Shown: one piece after another, positions 5,392 through 10,809 of the stretch
Position numbering within the stretch: position 1 is the first letter of the stretch
How the letters are laid out: the number at the start of each line of letters is the position of its first letter
Source of the DNA: a virus
Strand: one strand, 5' to 3'
Length of the DNA stretch: 27,950 bases
Virus record (IMG/VR): IMGVR_UViG_3300036652_000485
Coordinates: 1 to 27,950 of that record
Notes under the pieces: generated by a model
What the model was told of the DNA's origin: nothing
The model's input: the letters and a program-made list of their open reading frames with translations, nothing else
The model's database searches: none
Translations under genes and position numbers: made by a program

Positions 5392-6501
5392 ATGACATCG
5401 ACATCTGATCTACGAGCGCTGACGGACGACTTGCTGGCCCTCTGCAAGGAGATGCGCGACTGGCTCCAGCCTGAAGTGGTGAAGGAGCCAGACCGCACGT
5501 TCTTCTGGAAGCTGGTCGATGCCATCAACGCGACGGAGCGGCTTAAGGCTTCTATGGCCGACAGCGAAACGGCTCCGGGCGTGCGCGGACGGCTCCAAGC
5601 GCCGCCGGGATGGATAGAGCGGTTGTGCCGCCTCATCCACGAACACGTGGCCGACAGCCCCCCCGATCAACTGATCCACCAGCCGTGGCAGAACTCATGG
5701 GAAGAGCCCACGCGACCGCGCTGGACGCAATGGCTCGAACTATCTGAGGCCATCGTCGCTCTTGAGACCGCAGGCGTAGACGGTGCAAAGCCGCTGTCTG
5801 ACCAAGGCGTTATCCTCCGATCCATCGCCAAGCAGCGCCTCAGCACTGAGCTTGACGAGCACGAACACGGATCAGCCGATTGGGAGGATGGTTACGACCA
5901 ACTGATCCTTCTGGCTCGCCGGGCGTCTGACCCCAACCCCCTACCCGATCAGCCGGTGCGCGGGTTGGGGGAGGAACTGGCAACGCTAAGCAAGAAGGCG
6001 TCCATCAACGGCCCGCTTCGCTACACCAACCACGAACGCAAGGACGACCGAGGACACGCATCATGGTCGGAGGTCGAGTGTCTATCGAAGGAGAAAAGTT
6101 GGCACGTCTGCCAATGTCCCGATGAGGAAGACGCCGCCTTTATCGTAGCTGCGGTGAACCACGTCCGCGCCCAACTCGACGCCTCCACCCCCCAAGACGG
6201 GCCAGACCAGCCATCCAGGGGGCTTGCGTGTATGCTCTGCGGCCGCAAGAACGGCGACCCGCGCCCATGGGACACGCGGTCCAGCATCTGCCCCGACTGC
6301 GAAGATAAGCAGGCCAGGGAGGAACCCATTAACCCATCCGATATGCGGGTGGAGGAGATCGCGCGGCTCCGAGCTGCGCTGCTGGCGATTGCTCAAGGTG
6401 ATCAGGTCGCGTTTGGCAAGGTGTGGAACGCAAAACTATCGTGCTGGGTCTCGGTCCGAGACTTCGCAAGCGCCACCCTTATAGGAGCCCACCATGTCTG
6501 A
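5392..6501 (+). CDS. Large modular hypothetical protein with zinc ribbon, 369 aa
   Basis: This is a patchwork protein. Residues 1-60 are a helical segment (ALTDDLLALCKEMRDWLQ). The middle includes RYTNHERKDDRGHASWSEVE, a typical phage accessory fold. About residues 280-303 hold a zinc ribbon, CMLCGRK to CPDC. The parts are joined by proline-rich linkers with related sequence, LPDQPVRGLGE and GPDQPSRGLA, and the first is encoded by a 9-bp inverted repeat at 5931-5970. A degenerate hairpin copy at 5755-5782 also falls inside. No function can be assigned. Fusion of formerly separate modules is my inference. It starts at ATG 5392 with GGAAGGA upstream. Confidence 0.7.
   Translation: MTSTSDLRALTDDLLALCKEMRDWLQPEVVKEPDRTFFWKLVDAINATERLKASMADSETAPGVRGRLQAPPGWIERLCRLIHEHVADSPPDQLIHQPWQNSWEEPTRPRWTQWLELSEAIVALETAGVDGAKPLSDQGVILRSIAKQRLSTELDEHEHGSADWEDGYDQLILLARRASDPNPLPDQPVRGLGEELATLSKKASINGPLRYTNHERKDDRGHASWSEVECLSKEKSWHVCQCPDEEDAAFIVAAVNHVRAQLDASTPQDGPDQPSRGLACMLCGRKNGDPRPWDTRSSICPDCEDKQAREEPINPSDMRVEEIARLRAALLAIAQGDQVAFGKVWNAKLSCWVSVRDFASATLIGAHHV
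5755..5782 (+). repeat. Degenerate hairpin copy inside the 369-aa gene
   Basis: TCGCTCTTGAG and the arm CAGGCGTAGACG match the reverse complements of B1 and B4, but the stem no longer pairs well. It falls near residue 121 of the modular 369-aa protein and may mark an old fusion joint. Confidence 0.5.
5931..5970. repeat. Inverted repeat encoding a proline-rich linker
   Basis: CCCCAACCC (5931-5939) pairs perfectly with GGGTTGGGG (5962-5970) around a 22-nt loop inside the 369-aa gene. It encodes the linker PNPLPDQPVRGLGE. Confidence 0.65.
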
Positions 6502-6778
6502 TCGGGAGGTGGACGAGGCGGTGAAGCGGCTGGCGAGGGCGCTGAAACCAGCAGTGGGTGCTGGAATCCCACGGTATCCGGCCGCGCTCGGCAAGGACAT
6601 TCGCACCGTCCTCTCCGCTCTAGCCACCCGCACGAAGGCGCTGGAGGCGTTTTCCTTGGCAGACAACCTAGACCGCAATCTGGCCGATGACATCCGGCTT
6701 ACCATTATGCGCGGGATGATCACGGCCAACGATTTCAGGTTTGCCCGCAAAGCTCTTACTGGAGGTCAGGATGTCTAG
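6494..6778 (+). CDS. Hypothetical protein, 94 aa
   Basis: This helical, soluble 94-residue protein starts 8 nt before the preceding stop, with ATAGGAG upstream as its ribosome site. It contains REVDEAVKRLARALKPAVG and IRTVLSALATRTKALEAF, both likely amphipathic helices. No family is recognised. Its last codons include GGAGGT at 6761-6766, which serves as a ribosome site for the micro-ORF starting at 6771. Confidence 0.6.
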   Translation: MSDREVDEAVKRLARALKPAVGAGIPRYPAALGKDIRTVLSALATRTKALEAFSLADNLDRNLADDIRLTIMRGMITANDFRFARKALTGGQDV

Positions 6779-6872
6779 GGATTCTAGGTCGGACAGAGTT
6801 ATCGACGCCTGCGGCTCAAGCGCCGCACCCGAGAGATCAAGTAGCCAACAATATACCTCGGAGCCGAAATGA
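6771..6872 (+). CDS. Possible 33-aa leader peptide carrying hairpin element B5
   Basis: A 33-codon frame starts at ATG 6771 with an excellent GGAGGT 4 nt upstream and ends in an ATGA overlap with the next gene at 6869-6872. It opens MSRDSRSDRVIDACGSSAAP, is polar and low in complexity, and its middle is encoded by hairpin B5. It bridges what would otherwise be a 90-nt gap in a chain of overlapping genes. It could couple translation of the Cys-rich gene to the upstream operon rather than act as a protein. Expression is unproven. Confidence 0.4.
   Translation: MSRDSRSDRVIDACGSSAAPERSSSQQYTSEPK
6802..6827 (-). repeat. Hairpin boundary element B5
   Basis: The arm TCGACGCC is followed by stem TGCGGC/GCCGCA (6810-6815, 6822-6827) and loop TCAAGC. 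It lies within the micro-ORF just before the Cys-rich gene. It shares its stem with B3. Confidence 0.8.
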
Positions 6873-7687
6873 CCGAAGTCAAAATCGTCCTGCCAACTGG
6901 CGCACTGGGTAGTTCCGCTGGCGAGGACTTTCTCTGCACGGCCATGCGGATCATCGGCGTGGGTTTCGCCGAACCTGGAGAATGGAGCGCAAAGTATGGC
7001 TGCGACTTTGAGAACGAAGTATTCTTGATGAAGCCATATTGCTGGTGCGAATCTCCAGCGTGTCCGTGGTGTGCGGGATGCGGGGATTTCGAAGACGCCT
7101 GCATCGCTTGCAGCGCGCACCCTCATGACAGCGGATGCTTTAAAGACGTCACGTATGCTCGTCGCGAGGCATGGAAGGCATCGCACCCGAAAGCTCCGTT
7201 TGATGAGCAAATGAACGCTGGCCGGCGCATTAATATAGACGAGCGCAGGCGGCGGGGCTTGCCTTTAGAGCCTTATCAATGGCTTTGCGACTGCGGAGCA
7301 GAGGATGAGATGCGCACTGATCGCGACGTGCGAGGGTGTGATGCTCATCTGGGGACGGGCGTGTTTGCCCGATTTAATGGGCGTGCGCCGAACTTCTGGT
7401 TCAAGCCAAGCAATTTCAAGCTGAACTGGTACAAATACATCGGCCGCGATATGGAGGTTGACGGCGATCTCCCCGCCGATTTCCTTGAACGCATCTTCGC
7501 TACGCACCCGACGGGTATGACCCTAGACGAGGCGATTTCGGAGACTGGCCGCCAGGAGGAGGAAACCGCTGAAAGTTTCCGCCGGATGATGGCGTCTCTC
7601 TCCGATGGGCTTGCCCAAGACGCGGCGGAAGACGGATCACGCGAAGCGGAGCGTAGCGAAGGGACGGCCAAAAGGACCCATCCATGA
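6869..7687 (+). CDS. Cysteine-rich hypothetical phage protein, 272 aa
   Basis: The N-terminal third has dense cysteines: PYCWCESPACPWCAGCGDFE at 57-76 followed by CIAC at 78-81 and C90. This suggests two zinc-binding knuckles. A second Cys patch, WLCDCG, stands in the middle, followed by GRAPNFWFKPSNFKLNWYKY, a W/F-rich stretch. The C-terminal 60 residues are acidic and low in complexity, and contain element A5 (SDGLAQ) and a charged REAERSEGT tail. DNA or RNA binding through zinc knuckles is plausible but not shown. It starts in an ATGA overlap with the micro-ORF. Confidence 0.65.
   Translation: MTEVKIVLPTGALGSSAGEDFLCTAMRIIGVGFAEPGEWSAKYGCDFENEVFLMKPYCWCESPACPWCAGCGDFEDACIACSAHPHDSGCFKDVTYARREAWKASHPKAPFDEQMNAGRRINIDERRRRGLPLEPYQWLCDCGAEDEMRTDRDVRGCDAHLGTGVFARFNGRAPNFWFKPSNFKLNWYKYIGRDMEVDGDLPADFLERIFATHPTGMTLDEAISETGRQEEETAESFRRMMASLSDGLAQDAAEDGSREAERSEGTAKRTHP
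7606..7617 (+). repeat. Hairpin boundary element A5 (short)
   Basis: A 5-bp stem TGGGC/GCCCA encloses TT and is preceded by the usual TCCGA. It lies near the end of the Cys-rich gene. It lacks the GGCGT arm, so membership is less certain. Confidence 0.5.
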
Positions 7688-7953
7688 CCCCTCAACAAAA
7701 ACCCAGAGCCTCTAGAGATGCGCTCCTAGAACTGATCGGGAGGCTGGAGAAGGCGGAAGAGGGTGTAGCTCGCATCATCGACCCGTCGTCGTGGCGCGTG
7801 TTCGACGGCTATCTGGCCGACATGAAGCGGAAGTACGGCCACCTAAACGCCGCCTATGACCCGGAGTCGTTCAGGGACAAACGGTCCTTGGCGAAGGCCA
7901 GAGAGATCATCGCCTTTCTCGCCACAAGTGTTCAAGCGGAGGAAGGGAAGTGA
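7684..7953 (+). CDS. Hypothetical protein, 89 aa
   Basis: It starts in an ATGA overlap with the Cys-rich gene and ends in a GTGA overlap with the next. The sequence is helical and charged, with SRDALLELIGRLEKAEEGVA at 9-28 and a conserved-looking WRVFDGYLADMKRKYG. No motif is recognised. The AGGAAGGG near its end supplies the ribosome site of the following gene. Confidence 0.65.
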   Translation: MTPQQKPRASRDALLELIGRLEKAEEGVARIIDPSSWRVFDGYLADMKRKYGHLNAAYDPESFRDKRSLAKAREIIAFLATSVQAEEGK

Positions 7954-7967
7954 TTGATCCGACAGAG
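7948..7967 (+). repeat. Shared gene-start sequence, copy 2
   Basis: This is the match to 3191-3210, covering the GTG start of the 101-aa gene. Here no full hairpin follows, so start sequence and hairpin can be inherited separately. Confidence 0.7.
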
Positions 7968-8255
7968 CAAAACCGCAAGGACTTCTCTTCGTCCTTCGGC
8001 CGACCCGCGAGAATGATCCTAGGGGAAACTTGGCCAGATTGGTGGGCCGATCTCGTCACGGCCATGAAGGTCATCACCATCAACCGTGACGACAGACTTC
8101 GTGGCGGTCCCGATATGGCGGTCATCTGGACGCCAGACGGCCTGATATTCGCGAAGAAGGGCGACGAGATTCGGCGCTACCTATTCGGGACAATCGCTGT
8201 AGTGCCCGCCGATGGGCCAACGGCCCAGGCGAAGACCGATGAGGCTCCTCTGTAG
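7950..8255 (+). CDS. Hypothetical protein, 101 aa, with the shared IDPTE start
   Basis: The GTG start is fixed by the overlap GTGA and by the match of GTGATTGATCCGACAGAG to the start of the gene at 3194. After this shared leader the protein differs: GETWPDWWADLVTAMKVITI is a likely amphipathic helix and strand, and DMAVIWTPDGLIFAKKGDE follows. The last codons hold element A6 (ADGPTAQ). The function is unknown. It is followed by a 41-nt gap before the membrane protein gene. Confidence 0.65.
   Translation: MIDPTEQNRKDFSSSFGRPARMILGETWPDWWADLVTAMKVITINRDDRLRGGPDMAVIWTPDGLIFAKKGDEIRRYLFGTIAVVPADGPTAQAKTDEAPL
8213..8235 (+). repeat. Hairpin boundary element A6
   Basis: Stem TGGGCC/GGCCCA (8213-8218, 8222-8227) has loop AAC, is preceded by CGCCGA and is followed by GGCGAAGA. 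It lies in the last codons of the 101-aa gene. Confidence 0.7.
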
Positions 8256-8296
8256 GAACCCCAGGAACAACCTTAGCCCCCAAACGTTGAGAGGAT

Positions 8297-8485
8297 ATGG
8301 CTAGCCTTCTCATCGGTCTGATATTCTTGGTCCTCATCGTTGGGATCGCTTGGTGGATCATCCAGCAAGTTCCTCTCCCGCCGCCGATGCGCTGGGTCGT
8401 GACGGTGGTGTTCGGACTTATCGTGCTGCTGGTGGTGCTGAACTATTTGCCAGCCGGCGCGCTTCCGCGAGGGCGTTGGGGCTAG
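8297..8485 (+). CDS. Small two-helix membrane protein (Thivi_2564-like)
   Basis: This 62-residue protein has two transmembrane helices, about 4-23 (LLIGLIFLVLIVGIAWWII) and 32-52 (RWVVTVVFGLIVLLVVLNYL), separated by QVPLPPPM. The pattern resembles the small Thivi_2564 membrane family as I remember it. GAGAGGAT directly precedes the ATG. It is the last plus-strand gene, and its stop shares CTAG with the stop of the opposing gene. A host-membrane early function or an antiholin-like role is possible but unsupported. Confidence 0.7.
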   Translation: MASLLIGLIFLVLIVGIAWWIIQQVPLPPPMRWVVTVVFGLIVLLVVLNYLPAGALPRGRWG

Positions 8486-8682
8486 ACGGCTCCAGCAGCC
8501 TTCAGATCAGCCTCAGCCCGAGCCACATCAACCAGGGCCGAAGCCCGCGCCGCGTCGCTCGCCGCATTCAGGGTCGCCAGATCGGTTTCGCTTAGCGTGC
8601 CCTTGATCTCTTCCGCCGCCGCGAACAACTGCGGAATGGACGCCAGGCCAGCCAGGATCAGTTGCAGGGTTGCCGGGTTCAT
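8482..8682 (-). CDS. Small phage protein at the end of the lysis cassette, 66 aa
   Basis: This 66-residue protein opens MNPATLQLILAGLASIPQLF, a moderately hydrophobic helix, and continues with an alanine-rich charged helix ending KAAGAV. Similar short proteins are common beside lysis genes in phages of Gram-negative hosts, with no assigned role. The start is in an ATGA overlap with the lipoprotein gene (8679-8682). It is the last gene of the long minus-strand unit. Confidence 0.65.
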   Translation of the reverse strand: MNPATLQLILAGLASIPQLFAAAEEIKGTLSETDLATLNAASDAARASALVDVARAEADLKAAGAV

Positions 8683-9017
8683 GGATTCGCTCCTGGATTG
8701 GCGGCAATGGTGATCAGCTCGGCGATCAGTGCGGTTGCTGTAGCGACGTTCTGTTGAGACGTGGCGCTATCACCAGCCTTGCGGGCGTTGTCGGCCGCCG
8801 TGAGGGCATCCGTCGCCTTCTGAAGGTCAACAGCCACGGCGAGCGCCTTGGGGCCGTGCAGGACGTGCGAAACGGCCAAGGCGTCCAGAGTGTTCGCCAC
8901 CGCGTCCAGGGACGCCCACGCGGCGGCTGTGCCCTTTGCTGAGGCCACCTGAGTGCCGCCCGTGGTCGCACATGCAGCCAGGGCGAGACAGGATGCTCCA
9001 ATGAGGAGAAGGCGCAT
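8679..9017 (-). CDS. Lipoprotein, candidate outer-membrane spanin subunit
   Basis: The 112-residue product begins MRLLLIGASCLALAAC, a signal peptide with an LAAC lipobox at C16, so it should be lipidated and placed in a membrane. The mature part is alanine-rich and helical. The gene directly follows one for an N-terminally anchored helical protein, with a TGATG overlap. That arrangement suits the inner and outer halves of a two-component spanin that disrupts the outer membrane at lysis. The spanin role is inference from topology and context; another periplasmic lipoprotein role remains possible. Confidence 0.6.
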   Translation of the reverse strand: MRLLLIGASCLALAACATTGGTQVASAKGTAAAWASLDAVANTLDALAVSHVLHGPKALAVAVDLQKATDALTAADNARKAGDSATSQQNVATATALIAELITIAANPGANP

Positions 9018-9337
9018 CAGGTGGCGGGAGTCGCGGCGGCTTCAACAGCCGATGCAGCCGTCTGGAGGGCTGTCACGGCGGCGCCCAGGTCGGCAACGGG
9101 CTGGTCGAGGGCGCTGGTGTCATTCAGCGAGCCGATGGCCCCAGCAGCGGTCGTGAGGGCCGTGGCGGCGTCATTGATAGACGAAGCGGCGGAAGAGATG
9201 GCGGTAGCAGCGTCAGAGAGTTTCATGGCGAGGATCCCAAGGGCCTTGGTGAGACCGTTATCGCTGGCCGGGCGAGTGACGGCGTGGAAGAGAACGGCGA
9301 AAGCCAATCCGAGGATGGCGAAGGCTAGCAGCGTCAT
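9017..9337 (-). CDS. N-terminally anchored helical protein, candidate inner-membrane spanin
   Basis: In this 106-residue protein, residues 3-20 (LLAFAILGLAFAVLFHAV) form one membrane helix. The rest is a long Ala/Ser/Thr-rich segment with coiled-coil-like spacing, for example AIGSLNDTSALDQPVADLG. This is the topology of an i-spanin, and the next gene encodes a lipoprotein, as the o-spanin partner would be. The low-complexity composition is unusual for Rz-type proteins, so confidence is limited. It overlaps both neighbours (ATGA upstream, TGATG downstream). Confidence 0.5.
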   Translation of the reverse strand: MTLLAFAILGLAFAVLFHAVTRPASDNGLTKALGILAMKLSDAATAISSAASSINDAATALTTAAGAIGSLNDTSALDQPVADLGAAVTALQTAASAVEAAATPAT

Positions 9338-9699
9338 GCGACTACCGTAAGAACCCTGTCATGACTGGCGTCGATCTGCCTGCGGATGGCTGGGCCGAGA
9401 ATGATGCACCCATGGCTCGCGTCATGGTTCGCGTTGTCACCGTGGATGCGGAAGAGAGATCGTCCGAAGACATTCGTTCCCGGCAACGGATCGAGGTTCA
9501 TCGTGATTGGGCCGGTGTTGGGCGATAGGTGCGCCGAGCCGATGCTGTAGCGCCCAGCGGGGATGGGGCCGACGCCACCAGCCGGCTGCATGTCGGGGTT
9601 GTTGCGCCACGCTCCAGCCTTACCGCTGTAGCCAGTCCCCGCGAATTGGCCTTCGGGGTCGATCAGGTCGCCCGTGGCAATCTTATAGGTCCAGCTCAT
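9334..9699 (-). CDS. L,D-transpeptidase-like (DUF2778/tlde1-type) peptidoglycan enzyme
   Basis: This 121-residue protein carries GGVGPIPAGRYSIG at 41-54, FRIHGDNANHDASHGCII at 83-100 and a short tail. The HGD...SHGC arrangement matches the catalytic His/Cys signature of the YkuD-related DUF2778/tlde1 group, whose members cleave or exchange peptidoglycan stem peptides. C98 would be the nucleophile. There is no signal peptide. Placed between a holin candidate and the spanin-like pair, it is the best candidate for the cell-wall enzyme of this phage. The actual activity (hydrolase or transpeptidase) is not decided by sequence. Confidence 0.75.
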   Translation of the reverse strand: MSWTYKIATGDLIDPEGQFAGTGYSGKAGAWRNNPDMQPAGGVGPIPAGRYSIGSAHLSPNTGPITMNLDPLPGTNVFGRSLFRIHGDNANHDASHGCIILGPAIRRQIDASHDRVLTVVA

Positions 9700-9965
9700 T
9701 GCCCATCCTTCGTTTGAGAAGCCATCTGGACGATGGTATCATCCTTGGCCTGCGAACCCTTGGATGACCCCCACCTGTACCCGACATAAGCGCCAATCGA
9801 GGAGCCCACGGTGCCAGAGGTGAGGGCGGCGAAAAGCGGCATGTTGTCCTTGGGAATGTCGTGGAACCCGAGGATGAAAACAGCTGACCCCATCAAGAAC
9901 AGCATGGCGAAGATGAACGCCGCGTCTAGGGTCCGGTCGCCTTTGGTATCAGTGTCCACGCTCAC
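9696..9965 (-). CDS. Two-helix membrane protein, holin candidate
   Basis: The 89-residue product has hydrophobic segments at about 15-34 (AAFIFAMLFLMGSAVFILGF) and 44-65 (FAALTSGTVGSSIGAYVGYR), a polar loop between, and a charged C-terminal tail. Two helices, small size and position just upstream of the peptidoglycan enzyme are typical of class II holins. It starts with GTG inside a GTGA overlap with the XhlA-like gene. Other small membrane proteins in the cassette could equally be the holin. Confidence 0.55.
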   Translation of the reverse strand: MSVDTDTKGDRTLDAAFIFAMLFLMGSAVFILGFHDIPKDNMPLFAALTSGTVGSSIGAYVGYRWGSSKGSQAKDDTIVQMASQTKDGQ

Positions 9966-10132
9966 CCTCCCAGCATATGACGAAGCTTATCACTGAAGAA
10001 GCCGATCACCCAGAGAAGCGCACCCACCGCGCCGATGGCCCATTTCTGGGCCTCCTTCAGGCTGGACACATCCTCGCGCAGCTTCTCAATCGCGTCGTCC
10101 ACCCGGTCTTTCCACCGTTCGTTTTCGGTCAC
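9962..10132 (-). CDS. XhlA-like small membrane protein, 56 aa
   Basis: This frame starts at GTG 10132 in a GTGA overlap with the upstream gene and ends in a GTGA overlap with the holin candidate. The protein is MTENERWKDRVDDAIEKL, then a heptad-like helix to KEAQKW, one membrane helix (AIGAVGALLWVIGFF) and a short basic tail. That layout matches the XhlA (haemolysin XhlA) group found in phage lysis cassettes, where it acts with holins. Codon phase and double overlap make the gene convincing despite its size. Confidence 0.7.
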   Translation of the reverse strand: MTENERWKDRVDDAIEKLREDVSSLKEAQKWAIGAVGALLWVIGFFSDKLRHMLGG

Positions 10133-10593
10133 CGGATAGCACCCGAGCGACCTGCAATATGACCAGAACGGATGCCCAAGCTGCGACGACTGCCACGATC
10201 CACCAGCGATGCAATGGCAACCCCCCCGATAGCTAATAGCTTCAGGGAAAATATGCCCCCATTGAGACTATAGTACCAGAGTTCTCCGCTACGTTGTGTC
10301 GTCAAGCCGACGGCCGCGATGATCTCCTGAAAAAGATACATCAGCACCACGCCGAAACACAGCAGGGAGCGGGTGCGGTATCCGATCACACCCAAGGTCA
10401 CGGTCAGCACCGCGTCGAAGGATGGAACTACGTAGGGGGCGATCTCGAACCCCAGGCGGTTTTCCATCAGGCGGGAGAACACCCACCCCAGGCCGACCAC
10501 CCAGCTCACCCGCTGGGCGATATGATCCCTGGACCACGCCGCCAGCAACAGGACGATTCCGAGACATACGCCGTAGAAATAGACCCACTGCAT
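10129..10593 (-). CDS. Polytopic membrane protein of the lysis region, 154 aa
   Basis: I chose the ATG at 10593 (MQWVYFYGVCLGIVLLLAAW) because it lies 4 nt after the upstream stop; a longer frame from 10650 would overlap that gene. Four to five hydrophobic segments are visible, among them VLTVTLGVIGY, LLCFGVVLMYLFQEIIAAVG and FSLKLLAIGGVAIASLV, and the C-terminus is basic. The function is unknown. A multi-span holin or a membrane protein accompanying the XhlA-like gene are options. Confidence 0.65.
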   Translation of the reverse strand: MQWVYFYGVCLGIVLLLAAWSRDHIAQRVSWVVGLGWVFSRLMENRLGFEIAPYVVPSFDAVLTVTLGVIGYRTRSLLCFGVVLMYLFQEIIAAVGLTTQRSGELWYYSLNGGIFSLKLLAIGGVAIASLVDRGSRRSLGIRSGHIAGRSGAIR

Positions 10594-10597
10594 GGGA

Positions 10598-10783
10598 TTA
10601 CGCCGGGGGCTTGTTGCCGCCGCCTTCGAGCGGCGTGACCACGGCCCCACCAGCGATCAGGCGCTCCACCACGGCAGCGTCAAGGGCGGTCAGGGCTTCC
10701 ACACCCGCTGCTAGCGCTGCCTGGGCGACGTGGAGCTTGTGTGCGGCTTTGTCGCGCAGGGCGATCAGGTCGGCGTCGGTCAT
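10598..10783 (-). CDS. Small helical hypothetical protein, 61 aa
   Basis: The ATG at 10783 follows GAGGGGG at good spacing. The protein starts MTDADLIALRDKAAHKLHVA and continues as an alanine-rich helix, ending in a glycine/proline tail. No family is recognised. It lies between the tail fibre and the lysis cassette and could be a fibre-associated or lysis-associated accessory. Confidence 0.55.
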   Translation of the reverse strand: MTDADLIALRDKAAHKLHVAQAALAAGVEALTALDAAVVERLIAGGAVVTPLEGGGNKPPA

Positions 10784-10809
10784 TTAGTCCCCCTCGTGTG
10801 AAAAACGGG

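Noticed and set aside
7093-7127. ACGCCTGCATCGCTTGCAG, similar to the B elements
   Set aside because: It encodes part of the Cys-knuckle motif, and the stem and loop do not align with the family well enough.
8115-8140. TGGCG...CGCCA inverted repeat inside the 101-aa gene
   Set aside because: The loop is long and the arm is missing; it does not meet the pattern of the boundary elements.
10030-10055. GATGGCCCATTTCTGGGCC, resembling the early-region hairpins
   Set aside because: The stem order differs, the GGCGTRGAC arm is absent, and it sits inside the XhlA-like gene, so it looks coincidental.
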